Counted from the stretch's first letter, positions 26,507 to 36,104 are shown. The stretch: 64,000 nt of DNA from Crocinitomicaceae bacterium (GCA_017983465.1 JAGOBK010000001.1:62001-126000), one strand, 5' to 3'. Program-made: numbers and translations. Notes: generated by a model from the letters alone, not told the origin.

Positions 26507-28306
26507 TTAGAAAAGAAAGCTCGCTCCTTCTTCGCTTTTTGTCACCATTTTCCGAACGTTAGCGAATAGTTCTCTTCCGAATGCAAAGGTATCATCGTTT
26601 GAAATATACGTTGCCTCTCTTGCTTCAACTTCTTCTTGATTGATAACGGTTAATTCACCGTGGTAAGAGTCTAATCGAATTAGATCTCCAGTGCGAATTT
26701 TCGCAATCATTCCACCGTCTTTGGCTTCTGGTGTTAGGTGAATAGCTGCGGGAACCTTTCCAGAGGCACCTGACATTCTTCCATCCGTGACCAAGGCCAC
26801 TTTAAATCCTCTCTTTTGAAGTATGGTGAGGGTAGGAGTTAACTGGTGTAATTCAGGCATTCCATTGTGTTTTGGTCCTTGAAAAGGAAGTACAGCGATG
26901 AAATCCTTTTCCAGTTCACCGTTTTTAAATGCTTTAATCAAATCGCTTTGCTCATGAAACACAATCGCTGGTGCTTCAATAACGCGTTGATCATCGGAAA
27001 CAGCAGCCGTTTTAATGACAGATCTACCCAAGTTTCCTTTTAGGATTTTAATTCCACCATCAAGTGAAAATGGCTCATTAACAGGACGTATGATGGATTC
27101 ATTTAAACTTTTGCTTGCTCCATCGACCCAAATTAATTGATGATTTTCAATTCTAGGTTCTTGTTTGTATTTGTTCAGTCCTTTTCCAAGAATCGTATAA
27201 ACATCTTCGTGTAAAATTCCATGATCCAATAAGGTGCGAATCACAAATCCCATTCCACCTGCAGCGTGGAAATGATTTACATCTGCCGCTCCGTTTGGAT
27301 ACATTCTTGTCAATAATGGAACAACATCCGATAAATCAGACATATCATCCCAATTGATAATGATTCCAGCAGCTCTAGCAATGGCAATTAAGTGAATGGT
27401 GTGGTTTGTGGATCCTCCTGTAGCTAATAATCCGATGATGCCATTTACTATGACTTTCTCATCAATGATGTTTGCAATAGAACCTTCAAAACCAATACGT
27501 GTATTTTCAATGGCAACTTTTACTGCTTCCTCGTTTAATAAATCACGAAGTTCAGTTCCTGGATTTACGAAACTTGAACCAGGTAATTGCATTCCCATGA
27601 TCTCCATCAACATTTGATTGCTATTCGCAGTCCCGTAAAAGGTACATGTACCTGGGGAATGGTAGGAATCCGATTCTCCTTTTAAAAGTTCTTCACGTCC
27701 AATTTTTCCTTCTGCAAACAATTGGCGTATGCGTCCTTTTTCTTCATTGCTAATTCCAGTTGGCATCGGTCCACCCGGAAGAAAAATCGTTGGTAAATGC
27801 CCAAAACGCAAAGCGCCCATCATAAGTCCGGGAACAATTTTATCACAAATCCCTAAGCAAAGCGTTGCGTCAAACATGTTGTGCGATAAGCCAATAGCTG
27901 TTGACATGGCGATCACATCTCTGGAATACAAGGAAAGCTCCATTCCTGGTTGACCTTGAGTGACTCCATCACACATGGCTGGAACGGCTCCTGCAACTTG
28001 TGCAATGCCGTTATGCTTGTTTGCGTAAAGTCGAATGTTTTGTGGATAGTCTTCATACACTTTATGTGCAGAAAGCATATCGTTATATGCGGTGATTACG
28101 CCTAAATTCGGTAAGCGATTTTGTGCTAATTCAGTTTTATCATGTGTGCCGCAAGCAGCAAAAGCATGCGCAAGATTTCCACAACTCATTACTTGACGCG
28201 TGACACCTTCTTGATATGCACTTTTCATTTGAGTCAAATAAGTAGCTCTGCTTTCACGGCTTCTTTCAATAATTCGTTGGGTAATCTCTAAAACTTTCAC
28301 ATTCAT
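26507..28306 (-). CDS. edd: Phosphogluconate dehydratase
   Basis: Converts 6-phosphogluconate to 2-keto-3-deoxy-6-phosphogluconate in the Entner-Doudoroff pathway. At 599 residues it has the Edd rather than IlvD length and blocks: NDMLSAHKVYEDYP, MCDGVTQGQPGMELSLYSRD, LGICDKIVPGLMMG and GTCTFYGTANSNQ, which carry the Fe-S cysteines, then VTDGRMSGASGKVPAA near the C-terminus. It follows pgl by 3 bases and is the last gene of the zwf-pgl-edd operon. The next step, eda, is not in this window. Confidence 0.96.
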   Translation of the reverse strand: MNVKVLEITQRIIERSRESRATYLTQMKSAYQEGVTRQVMSCGNLAHAFAACGTHDKTELAQNRLPNLGVITAYNDMLSAHKVYEDYPQNIRLYANKHNGIAQVAGAVPAMCDGVTQGQPGMELSLYSRDVIAMSTAIGLSHNMFDATLCLGICDKIVPGLMMGALRFGHLPTIFLPGGPMPTGISNEEKGRIRQLFAEGKIGREELLKGESDSYHSPGTCTFYGTANSNQMLMEIMGMQLPGSSFVNPGTELRDLLNEEAVKVAIENTRIGFEGSIANIIDEKVIVNGIIGLLATGGSTNHTIHLIAIARAAGIIINWDDMSDLSDVVPLLTRMYPNGAADVNHFHAAGGMGFVIRTLLDHGILHEDVYTILGKGLNKYKQEPRIENHQLIWVDGASKSLNESIIRPVNEPFSLDGGIKILKGNLGRSVIKTAAVSDDQRVIEAPAIVFHEQSDLIKAFKNGELEKDFIAVLPFQGPKHNGMPELHQLTPTLTILQKRGFKVALVTDGRMSGASGKVPAAIHLTPEAKDGGMIAKIRTGDLIRLDSYHGELTVINQEEVEAREATYISNDDTFAFGRELFANVRKMVTKSEEGASFLF

Positions 28307-28309
28307 AGT

Positions 28310-28981
28310 TTAAGAATTTTCAGTGTAGTAAATCCCTTCTAAAAAGGGAATGAAAGGATGTATGGGGTAATTTCTCTCGATGCTTTCAGAGAGAACTTCT
28401 AGTTTGCGAGCGCCTGTGATCATTAAAAAGTTGTGAATACCTTTCTTCAAGATTGGACCACAGAATGTGATGCGTTGTGTAGGTGCGTTTGGAGCGTTTG
28501 TATTAGCTAACAAAGTGTTGGAATGCGTTGCGTCTTCAGAACAAGGGTCATTTGGAAATAAAGATGCGGTATGTCCGTCGTCTCCCATGCCAAGCACAAT
28601 CACATCTGGGTTTTCAAATACGCTATTTTCTTCCGTAGCAAGCTTCAAGTTTTCAACGTAATCAGTTGAATGGATGACCATTGGATGCATCTTCGCAGCA
28701 GTCGCTTTGTTTTGCATCAAATTTTCTCGAATAAGTGTTTCGTTTGAAAACGGACTGTCTTGTGGAACAAAGCGTTCGTCGACAAGTCCGACATGTACTT
28801 TTGACCAATCCAAGTCAATTTCGCCTAATTTCTGATACAAATTCTTAGGTGTACTTCCGCCCGAAAGCAAAATAGTCGCTGTTCCTTTTTCCGTAATCGC
28901 TATTTGTAGGATATCCGCAATTTTACTTGCTAATTCAACTTCAAGCAGTGCTTTGGATTCAAATGAAATTATTCTCTCCAT
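28310..28981 (-). CDS. pgl: 6-phosphogluconolactonase
   Basis: Hydrolyses 6-phosphogluconolactone in the oxidative pentose phosphate and Entner-Doudoroff route. Protein of 223 residues; LSGGSTPKNLYQKL near residue 45, VGLVDERFVP near 73, VLGMGDDGHTASLFP near 130 and RITFCGPIL are family markers. ATG 28981 is preferred over a TTG five codons upstream. It overlaps the end of zwf by 13 bases and is followed after 3 bases by edd, consistent with a coupled operon. Confidence 0.94.
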   Translation of the reverse strand: MERIISFESKALLEVELASKIADILQIAITEKGTATILLSGGSTPKNLYQKLGEIDLDWSKVHVGLVDERFVPQDSPFSNETLIRENLMQNKATAAKMHPMVIHSTDYVENLKLATEENSVFENPDVIVLGMGDDGHTASLFPNDPCSEDATHSNTLLANTNAPNAPTQRITFCGPILKKGIHNFLMITGARKLEVLSESIERNYPIHPFIPFLEGIYYTENS

Positions 28982-30459
28982 GACTTTGTTATCCAAGATT
29001 CATTTTCATCTAAAATCAAATCACCCGGACCCCAAGTTCCAGCTTCGTAAAGAACATTCGACATGTTGCTTGATTTCCAAGAATTGGTGATGGATTCTAT
29101 ATATGTCCATGCTGCCTGTAATTCATCTTGACGCATAAAGAGCGTTTGATTCCCGCGAATCACATCGATGATTAATCGTTCGTACGCATCAGGAAAACGT
29201 TCTTTAAATGAATCAACGTAATCTAATTTCAACGCGATGGGCTTGTAACGGTATCCACCAGGACCAGGGATTTTCGTCATTTGAATTAATTCAATGCGTT
29301 CCTCTGGTTGAAGTCGGATAATTAATTTATTGTTGTTCAATTTTTCCTTTGAAGGGAAAATGTTGTGACGAACCTCTTTAAAGTTGATCACAATTTCCGA
29401 ATAACGTTTGATCATTCGTTTTCCTGTTCTCAAATAGAATGGAACATTTTTCCATCTCCAATTATCCACATAGGCTTTCATTGCAACGAAAGTCTCCGTT
29501 TTGGATTCGTATTTTTCGATGTCCTCCAAATATGAACTTACTTGTACACCATTGATTTTGCCTCGGGTATATTGTCCTTTAACGGTATCAGTTTGCACCG
29601 TTTTTTTGTTGAGTGGACGTAAAGCACGAAGTACTTTGAGTTTCTCATTTCGGACCTCATCTGCCTCTAAAGAAACGGGTGGCTCCATGGCAACCAAGCA
29701 AAGTAATTGAAGCAAGTGATTTTGAACCATGTCCAATAATGCTCCTGAATTGTCGTAATAAGAGGCACGTTTTTCAACGCCAAGGCTCTCCGCTACGGTA
29801 ATTTGAATGCTGTCAATATTTTCTGCGTTCCATGCGCGTTCGAATAAGTTATTCGCAAAACGCAAGACCATAAGATTTTGAACGGTCTCTTTTCCTAGGT
29901 AGTGATCGATTCGATAAATTTGATGCTCGTCAAAGGCTTGGGTAATTTCATCGTTGATGGCATTTGAAGACTCCAAGCTATATCCAAGTGGTTTTTCAAT
30001 AACTACTTTACTTGATTCGTTAACGAGATCACATGCTTTCAGTGTGCGTGCGATAGGTCCAAATGCAGACGAAGGAGTCGAAAAGTAATAGATGTTTTGA
30101 TATTTAGGAAATTGCTTTAGGAAGAAATTTAGCTCTGAATAATCCTCCAAAGTAGCGTCCGCAACTTTAATTAGCTTAATTTTTGTAATGAATTTTTCAA
30201 TTTCATTTCGATTGTAGCGGTGGTGATCACTTGTCTCTAAAAATGGAATCAACTTATCGAAAAAATCTTTTTCATCTGGATCTTTTCGTGTGACACCAAC
30301 GATATTATAGTCTATATTTATTTGACCATCAAGCTCTCTGTGAAATAGCGCTGGATAGATTTTTCGGATTGCTAAATCACCATCTCCACCGAATACCACA
30401 ATATTAAACGATTGAAAACGTTCTGTATTTAAATTGGTTTTTTTGTTGTTTGCATTCAT
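28969..30459 (-). CDS. zwf: Glucose-6-phosphate 1-dehydrogenase
   Basis: Oxidises glucose-6-phosphate with NAD(P)+ to 6-phosphogluconolactone. The nucleotide-binding FGGDGDLAIRKIYPALF (GxxGDLA) lies at the N-terminus, the active-site RIDHYLGKETVQNL near residue 180 and RTGKRM near 335. The 496-residue length is normal. Start ATG 30459 is chosen; an upstream TTG at 30486 lies in the promoter -7 box. It leads the operon zwf-pgl-edd. Codon use and context are unremarkable. Confidence 0.96.
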   Translation of the reverse strand: MNANNKKTNLNTERFQSFNIVVFGGDGDLAIRKIYPALFHRELDGQINIDYNIVGVTRKDPDEKDFFDKLIPFLETSDHHRYNRNEIEKFITKIKLIKVADATLEDYSELNFFLKQFPKYQNIYYFSTPSSAFGPIARTLKACDLVNESSKVVIEKPLGYSLESSNAINDEITQAFDEHQIYRIDHYLGKETVQNLMVLRFANNLFERAWNAENIDSIQITVAESLGVEKRASYYDNSGALLDMVQNHLLQLLCLVAMEPPVSLEADEVRNEKLKVLRALRPLNKKTVQTDTVKGQYTRGKINGVQVSSYLEDIEKYESKTETFVAMKAYVDNWRWKNVPFYLRTGKRMIKRYSEIVINFKEVRHNIFPSKEKLNNNKLIIRLQPEERIELIQMTKIPGPGGYRYKPIALKLDYVDSFKERFPDAYERLIIDVIRGNQTLFMRQDELQAAWTYIESITNSWKSSNMSNVLYEAGTWGPGDLILDENESWITKSWRE

Positions 30460-30483
30460 TCTTAGAACAGCATTAGTTTGTGT

Positions 30484-30514
30484 CAAAAATACACTAAGTA
30501 ATTGATAAGCACAA
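30484..30514 (-). promoter_or_regulatory. Full-consensus promoter for zwf-pgl-edd
   Basis: On the minus strand, TTG at 30514-30512, 20 bases, then TATTTTTG at 30491-30484. Spacing and both boxes fit the Bacteroidota housekeeping sigma consensus. The leader to ATG 30459 is about 20 bases. Confidence 0.75.
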
Positions 30515-30532
30515 TAAATTTACTTAAATTTA
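30502..30532 (+). promoter_or_regulatory. Divergent promoter for lectin-domain gene
   Basis: TTG at 30502-30504, 20 bases, then TAAATTTA at 30525-30532 (7 of 8 bases match TAnnTTTG). It overlaps the zwf promoter on the opposite strand, so the two may compete. Confidence 0.5.
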
Positions 30533-30566
30533 GCAACTATTTAATGTTTATAACGTCTTTTAGCCG

Positions 30567-33332
30567 ATGCTGATAAAAACGATTTTCTTTACCCTTTCTT
30601 GTTTGTTGATTTCTAAAAATAACTGGGCTCAAACGTATGTATTTGGACAACTAACGGGATCACCTAACATGATCACAACAGGTTGGAATTTAACAGGTAA
30701 CGCACATATTGGAGATACGCCAGGTGATGTAGATGCTTTCAACAATGAAATGCTTCTTACCAATAACACAACCGGACAGTCCGGAGGAGTTTTTTACAAT
30801 ACGCCAATCAATCTTTCGGCGTGTCAGACATGGACTGTTGAATTTGAATACCGAATCGCAGGTGGAAATGCGGCAGATGGTTTGGCCTTTTGCTTTTTAA
30901 GCGTTCCTCCAACTGGATTTGTGAGTGGGGGTGGAGTTGGAATACCTGGAACAGCTAATGGACTTAAGGTCGTAATCGATACCTACGATAATTGTAGTCA
31001 AGGAGGAACAAATCCAGAAATTCAGATTTTCAACGGAATTGGATACAGCGAATGTTTACCCGCAACTCCTAAGGTTCAGAATTCTGGTGGATCATTAAAT
31101 TATTTACGCAATACAAATTATCAACCGGTAAAAATCATTTACAACAATGGATTGGTGACTGTTTTAGTCAATAACGTTCAACTTTTACAAGCTACTTCTC
31201 CGGTTAATTTTATTGGATACGTAGGATTTACAGCTAGTACAGGTGCGTTGTATGATTTGCATTCTATTCGAAATGTCACGATTTATACCAATCAAGCAGT
31301 TTCAAATGCGGGAATTGATGCAACAACTTGTTCATCAACAGGTGTTGCAATCGGAGCAACTCCAAATCCGTTGAATGTTTATTCTTGGTCTCCATCTATT
31401 GGACTTTCTTCCACAACAGCAGCTAATCCAATCGTGACTTTGCCAAATACAACAGGAGCGCCCATTACTCAAACCTATACGGTAACGACAACTTTAGCAA
31501 GTAATCCTGGACTTTGTCCAACGACGGATCAAATCAATGTAACGATCTATCCTCAATTTAATCAAACGGTAAATCAAACAATTTGCAACGGAGGTCCATA
31601 TGTATTTAATGGACAGTCACTCACACAGTCCGGCACCTACTATGATACGCTCAATTCCATCCATAGTTGTGATTCAATCATCACACTAAATTTGACCATT
31701 GGAACAGCGCAAGCCAATGCTGGTCAAGACATTTCTATCTGTTCAGACGAAGTTGGAAATCTTGGTGTGACTCCTATTGCTGGTTACAATTATGCATGGT
31801 CACCCGGTACGAATTTATCCGCTTCGAACATTTCGAATCCAAGTATTTCGGCTGTCAATACGACGGGAGTCCCAATCGTTCAGACCTATACCTTGACTTC
31901 TAGTTCTGCTTCTAATCCAAATTTTTGTCAAGCCACCGATCAAGTTCAGGTAACTATTTATCCAAAGTTTGTCACCAATATTACAGACACCTTGTGTGAT
32001 GGTGGTCCATACATTTTCAATGGTCAATCGATTACTCAATCAGGAATTTATGTGGACACCTTATCAAGTATTTACAGTTGTGACTCCATTGTAAACTTGA
32101 ATATTGTTATTTCGACTGAACCAGTCTTTACACTTTTGGATTCTACCATTTGTATTGGCGGTTCATTAACATTGGCTCCACAGGGGGTAGGTGGAACTTA
32201 CACGTATACATGGACACCTCAGATGGCTGTTCCGAACGGTACAGGAGGTATGACATGGAATCCAACCGTTTCTAATGAATTCTTTTTATTGGCAACGAAT
32301 AATTACGGTTGTACCCATTTAGATTCACTTGATTTAACAGTGAATCCACTGCCAATAATGGGATTGGTAGCTTCTGCCCAAGCATTATGTCCGAATGAAA
32401 ATTTAACCTTAACAGCTTCCGGTGCGTCCACCTATTCTTGGAGTGGACCAGGTGTTACTTCTGCAACAACCAATATTCAATCGATTTCCCCAACAGGTTC
32501 TGGAGTATTTAATGTTATTGGATACACCGCTGAAGGTTGTGTTGATTCCATTCAAACAAATTTCACCTTGTACCCGAAACCAGTTTTGATTTTTACGCCA
32601 GATCAAGAAATCTGTGTTGGTCAGATAGCGTCTATGACCGTTTCCGGTGCGGACACGTATACATGGAATCCTGCAAATCTTTTAGGAACGCAAGTATATG
32701 TGAGTCCAAGCATTACGACATCATATCAAGTGATTGGATTCAATCAATTTAACTGTTCAGATACTGCCGTTTCAGTTTTAACCGTTCATCCAAATCCAGT
32801 TGCCAGTATTGGTGCAGAGCCTTTTCTTTTAACAAGTGACTCACCGAATGTGACGTTTACGAATTTGTCTTCTGGACAGTTAATTTCCACATGGAATTTT
32901 GGTGATGGAACAATTATGGAGGAGTCAAATTCAACGTTTGAGTATCAATATCCATTCGATGAAGGCAATTACACGGTTGAGTTACTCGTAGAAAGTCAAT
33001 ATGGTTGTCTTGATTCCACAACGCAAATTATCCAAGTGAAAGGTGATGTGTTATATTATGTTCCCAACGCTTTCACTCCTGATGGTGATGAACACAATAA
33101 TACGTTTTCTCCTGTATTTACTTCAGGGTATATTCCAGGAAGTTATCAGTTTGATGTATACAATCGATGGGGTGAGTTAATATTTTCTTCTCAAAATCCG
33201 GAGATTGGTTGGGATGGATATTTTAACTTTGTGAAATGTGGGGAAGGAATGTATGCATATATTATACAGTTCAAAGCAAGTTCAACAGGAGAATTAAAAT
33301 CTGTTTTTGGACACGTAAACCTGCTGAAATAA
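30567..33332 (+). CDS. Large secreted L-type lectin-domain protein with T9SS type B sorting domain
   Basis: Cell-surface protein of 921 residues. A signal peptide (SKNNWAQ) leads into an L-type (legume) lectin-like sandwich at ~20-230, with the carbohydrate-site block ADGLAFCFL near residue 110. Two tandem ~137-residue modules follow (residues ~246-382 and ~383-519), each ending in a C-x-G-G-x-Y-x-F-x-G-Q segment. Then come Ig/PKD-like repeats (VNPLPI...; a PKD STWNFGDGT near residue 775). The last ~90 residues (YVPNAFTPDGDEHNN ... RWGELIF ... GWDGYF) form the gliding-motility-associated C-terminal domain used as a type IX type B export signal. Probably an adhesin binding glycans. A similar protein follows 15 bases later. 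Confidence 0.88.
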   Translation: MLIKTIFFTLSCLLISKNNWAQTYVFGQLTGSPNMITTGWNLTGNAHIGDTPGDVDAFNNEMLLTNNTTGQSGGVFYNTPINLSACQTWTVEFEYRIAGGNAADGLAFCFLSVPPTGFVSGGGVGIPGTANGLKVVIDTYDNCSQGGTNPEIQIFNGIGYSECLPATPKVQNSGGSLNYLRNTNYQPVKIIYNNGLVTVLVNNVQLLQATSPVNFIGYVGFTASTGALYDLHSIRNVTIYTNQAVSNAGIDATTCSSTGVAIGATPNPLNVYSWSPSIGLSSTTAANPIVTLPNTTGAPITQTYTVTTTLASNPGLCPTTDQINVTIYPQFNQTVNQTICNGGPYVFNGQSLTQSGTYYDTLNSIHSCDSIITLNLTIGTAQANAGQDISICSDEVGNLGVTPIAGYNYAWSPGTNLSASNISNPSISAVNTTGVPIVQTYTLTSSSASNPNFCQATDQVQVTIYPKFVTNITDTLCDGGPYIFNGQSITQSGIYVDTLSSIYSCDSIVNLNIVISTEPVFTLLDSTICIGGSLTLAPQGVGGTYTYTWTPQMAVPNGTGGMTWNPTVSNEFFLLATNNYGCTHLDSLDLTVNPLPIMGLVASAQALCPNENLTLTASGASTYSWSGPGVTSATTNIQSISPTGSGVFNVIGYTAEGCVDSIQTNFTLYPKPVLIFTPDQEICVGQIASMTVSGADTYTWNPANLLGTQVYVSPSITTSYQVIGFNQFNCSDTAVSVLTVHPNPVASIGAEPFLLTSDSPNVTFTNLSSGQLISTWNFGDGTIMEESNSTFEYQYPFDEGNYTVELLVESQYGCLDSTTQIIQVKGDVLYYVPNAFTPDGDEHNNTFSPVFTSGYIPGSYQFDVYNRWGELIFSSQNPEIGWDGYFNFVKCGEGMYAYIIQFKASSTGELKSVFGHVNLLK
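31302..32120 (+). repeat. Tandem ~137-residue repeat inside lectin-domain gene
   Basis: Two consecutive protein repeats, starting at 31302 (SNAG...) and 31713 (ANAG...), share the order AG-x-D, Y-x-W-S-P, T-G-x-P-I-x-Q-T-Y-T and C-x-G-G-P-Y-x-F-N-G-Q-S with Asn/Ser-rich variation between. The DNA copies have diverged, so recent duplication is not implied. Confidence 0.75.
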
Positions 33333-33347
33333 TGAGAAAAAGTTAAT

Positions 33348-36104
33348 ATGAAGCGAATTTTAGTACTTTTTTCTTTCTTTTTATTTCTAGGAATAAATGA
33401 GTTTAGTTTTTCGCAGAATATTTTTGGAATCGTTAATTCTTATGCTGCGGTAAGCGCAGTAACTCCAAATACCGCAACATTATCTAATATTGGACCCTTT
33501 CAAGTTGGGGATAAGGTATTGATCATTCAAATGAAGGGTGCGACCATAACCACGACGAATACGTCAGCATTTGGTACAATAACTCTTTTGGGAAGTGCAG
33601 GAAACTTTGAGTTCACCTATATTGGTTCAGTTTCAGGGAATACCGTGACATTTACGAATAACTTATGTAAAACCTATTCTGTAGCTGGAAAAGTCCAGTT
33701 GGTTAGAGTACCTGTTTACACAAATGTGACCATCGCTGGAAATGTGACAGCTCAGCCATGGAATGGTTCAACTGGTGGTATTGTTGCCATTGAAGCAACC
33801 AATAGTATTACGTTCAATGCCAATATCAATGTCTCCGGACAGGGGTTCATTGGTGGTGCTGTTTTTACAGGTTGGTTTGCTTGTGGTGATTCGAATTACG
33901 CCAATCAAAATGCGGGTAAAAAAGGGGAGGGCATTGCCATTCCTCCAGTTACCATGGATGCAAATCGCGCGCCACTAGCTAATGGTGGTGGTGGAGCAAA
34001 TACAGGTAATCCCGGAGCTGGTGGTGGTGGTAATGGTGGAATCGGTGGAAGAGGCGGAAACGAATTTTACGGTGGATGCCAATTAAATGCATCGTACGGC
34101 TTAGGTGGTAAAGCACCAAGTTACGCTACTTACAAAGCTTTCCTTGGCGGAGGCGGAGGCGGTGGATATAAGGATAATGGACTCAATGCAACTGCGGGAT
34201 CAAATGGAGGTGGAATGGTTTTTTTAACCTCTCCGACGATTAACGGTAACAATTTCACGGTGGATGCCCGTGGTGCAAATGTCATTGGAAATACGGATTC
34301 CGAAGGCGCAGGAGGCGGAGGTGCAGGCGGGTATGTACATTACATGTGCAACAATACAAGCTCATCTATAAATCTTGATCTTCGCGGTGGAAGTGGAGGT
34401 AATATTTTCAGTACGATGTGGTCATCAGCATGTCATGGGCCTGGTGGCGGTGGCGGTGGCGGTGCGGTTAGCTACCTTCAAGGAGCTATACCTGCAAATG
34501 TGACTAATTTACTTGCCGGTGGTAATCCTGGAATGGTTCTTCATACCGGTCCGGCTTGTGCGGGAACTTCTCATGGTGCAGCAGCCGGAGCAGCGGGAAT
34601 ACAAGTGTTTAATTACCCCGTTCCAGCGGCTTCTGTTTTACCAAACTTGGGACCAAATGTTTCTATTTGTTCGGGTCAAACAATCACCCTTCAATCAACA
34701 AATTCCTTTAATTCATACTTGTGGAATAATGGCCAGACTACCGCTTCTATTACCATCAATTCTCCAGGAATTTATTGGGTAGATGTCCCAAGTGGCTGTA
34801 CGACTGTCAGAGATTCAATTGTTGTTGGACTTAGTACTTTTCCTTTTCAAATTGGTCCAGACATAACGATTTGTCAAGGAGATTCTGTTACAATTCAATC
34901 CGTAGGTAGTTTTAATTCTATCAGTTGGAATACAAGCGCCACATCAACTTCCATTCAAGTAAGTGCTCCCGGAATCTATTCAGCCATTGCTACTAATGCA
35001 AATGGTTGTACAGAACAAGATTCAATGGTGGTGTTTCAAAACCCAACTGTTTATTCAAGTTTTGCTGATTCTATTTGTGCAGGTTCGACCTATTCTTTTC
35101 ATGGTCAAAGTTTAAGTCAAGCTGGGATTTACGTTGATACATTGCAGAATCTTCTCGGTTGCGATTCCATTATCACCTTGCAGTTGTCGATAGTCCAGCC
35201 TAATGCATCGAGTATTTCAGCGTCGATTTGTGCAGGAGACACCTATGTTTTTAATGGACAAAATTTAACAATTTCAGGACAGTATTCGGTGATCATACCC
35301 TCAGTATTTGGTTGTGATTCCCTTGTTCAATTGACCTTAACTGTGAATCCATTGCCAATTGTGACCGTTCAAGATACGATGGTTTGTGTGAATTCACCTG
35401 TAACATTAATGGCCAATGGCGCATTAACGTATGTTTGGGATGTTCCACAGAATCCAAATGGAAGTATTTCGGTCGCTCCTTCCATAACGACAAGTTATTC
35501 CGTTTCTGGTATGGATGCATTAGGTTGTGTTTCTATTCCAGTTACCGCAACTGTTTTTGTTGATCCAACTCCTCAGCCTAATTTTTACGTTAATCCGGAT
35601 CAAGTCGAAATAGATGAACCGATCATTACCATTTTCAATTTGACGCCTGGAAATAATCAAAACACATGGACAATTCAAGGGGCTTCTTTTGTCAACAATC
35701 AGAGTTCATTTGATTATTCTTTGCCTTTTCAAGAAGGACAATATTCAATACAGTTGGTGAGTGCGACAAATTTAGGTTGCATGGATTCACTAACCTTGTC
35801 AGCTGTCGTTCAAGACAATGTGGCTTTGTTTATACCGAATTCATTTACGCCTGATGGGGAAGAACACAATAACGTTTTCTTGCCGGTTTTCTCCACTGGA
35901 TTTACACCATTCAATTACCGTTTGTCCATTTATAATCGATGGGGAGAAACGATTTTTGAATCAACGAATCATACAGTCGGATGGGATGGTCATTTGGAAT
36001 TTTTACTATGTCCAGATGGAATATATAATTATCAAATCTCTTATACCAAGATAGAAGGAGAAAGTCCAATCATCATAGATGGACACGTGAATTTATTGCG
36101 TTAA
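33348..36104 (+). CDS. Glycine-rich secreted protein with T9SS type B sorting domain
   Basis: Surface protein of 918 residues. A signal peptide (NEFSFSQ) precedes an N-terminal beta-rich region. Residues ~180-385 are glycine-rich, with poly-Gly runs of 4 to 7 residues (for example near 34150 and 34445) separated by Tyr/Asn/Cys-containing loops. Ig-like repeats follow, two of which (ADSICAGSTYSFHGQ and SASICAGDTYVFNGQ) match modules in the neighbouring lectin protein. The C-terminus (FIPNSFTPDGEEHNN, RWGETIF, GWDGHLEF) is a type B sorting domain, so export by the type IX system is predicted. Its 3' end overlaps the convergent acpH-like gene by 12 bases. Function unknown; structural or adhesive roles are likely. 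Confidence 0.85.
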   Translation: MKRILVLFSFFLFLGINEFSFSQNIFGIVNSYAAVSAVTPNTATLSNIGPFQVGDKVLIIQMKGATITTTNTSAFGTITLLGSAGNFEFTYIGSVSGNTVTFTNNLCKTYSVAGKVQLVRVPVYTNVTIAGNVTAQPWNGSTGGIVAIEATNSITFNANINVSGQGFIGGAVFTGWFACGDSNYANQNAGKKGEGIAIPPVTMDANRAPLANGGGGANTGNPGAGGGGNGGIGGRGGNEFYGGCQLNASYGLGGKAPSYATYKAFLGGGGGGGYKDNGLNATAGSNGGGMVFLTSPTINGNNFTVDARGANVIGNTDSEGAGGGGAGGYVHYMCNNTSSSINLDLRGGSGGNIFSTMWSSACHGPGGGGGGGAVSYLQGAIPANVTNLLAGGNPGMVLHTGPACAGTSHGAAAGAAGIQVFNYPVPAASVLPNLGPNVSICSGQTITLQSTNSFNSYLWNNGQTTASITINSPGIYWVDVPSGCTTVRDSIVVGLSTFPFQIGPDITICQGDSVTIQSVGSFNSISWNTSATSTSIQVSAPGIYSAIATNANGCTEQDSMVVFQNPTVYSSFADSICAGSTYSFHGQSLSQAGIYVDTLQNLLGCDSIITLQLSIVQPNASSISASICAGDTYVFNGQNLTISGQYSVIIPSVFGCDSLVQLTLTVNPLPIVTVQDTMVCVNSPVTLMANGALTYVWDVPQNPNGSISVAPSITTSYSVSGMDALGCVSIPVTATVFVDPTPQPNFYVNPDQVEIDEPIITIFNLTPGNNQNTWTIQGASFVNNQSSFDYSLPFQEGQYSIQLVSATNLGCMDSLTLSAVVQDNVALFIPNSFTPDGEEHNNVFLPVFSTGFTPFNYRLSIYNRWGETIFESTNHTVGWDGHLEFLLCPDGIYNYQISYTKIEGESPIIIDGHVNLLR

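Noticed and set aside
33985..34470. Short GGN nucleotide repeats as microsatellite or CRISPR-like array
   Set aside because: They are coding poly-glycine runs with irregular spacing; no uniform repeat-spacer structure.
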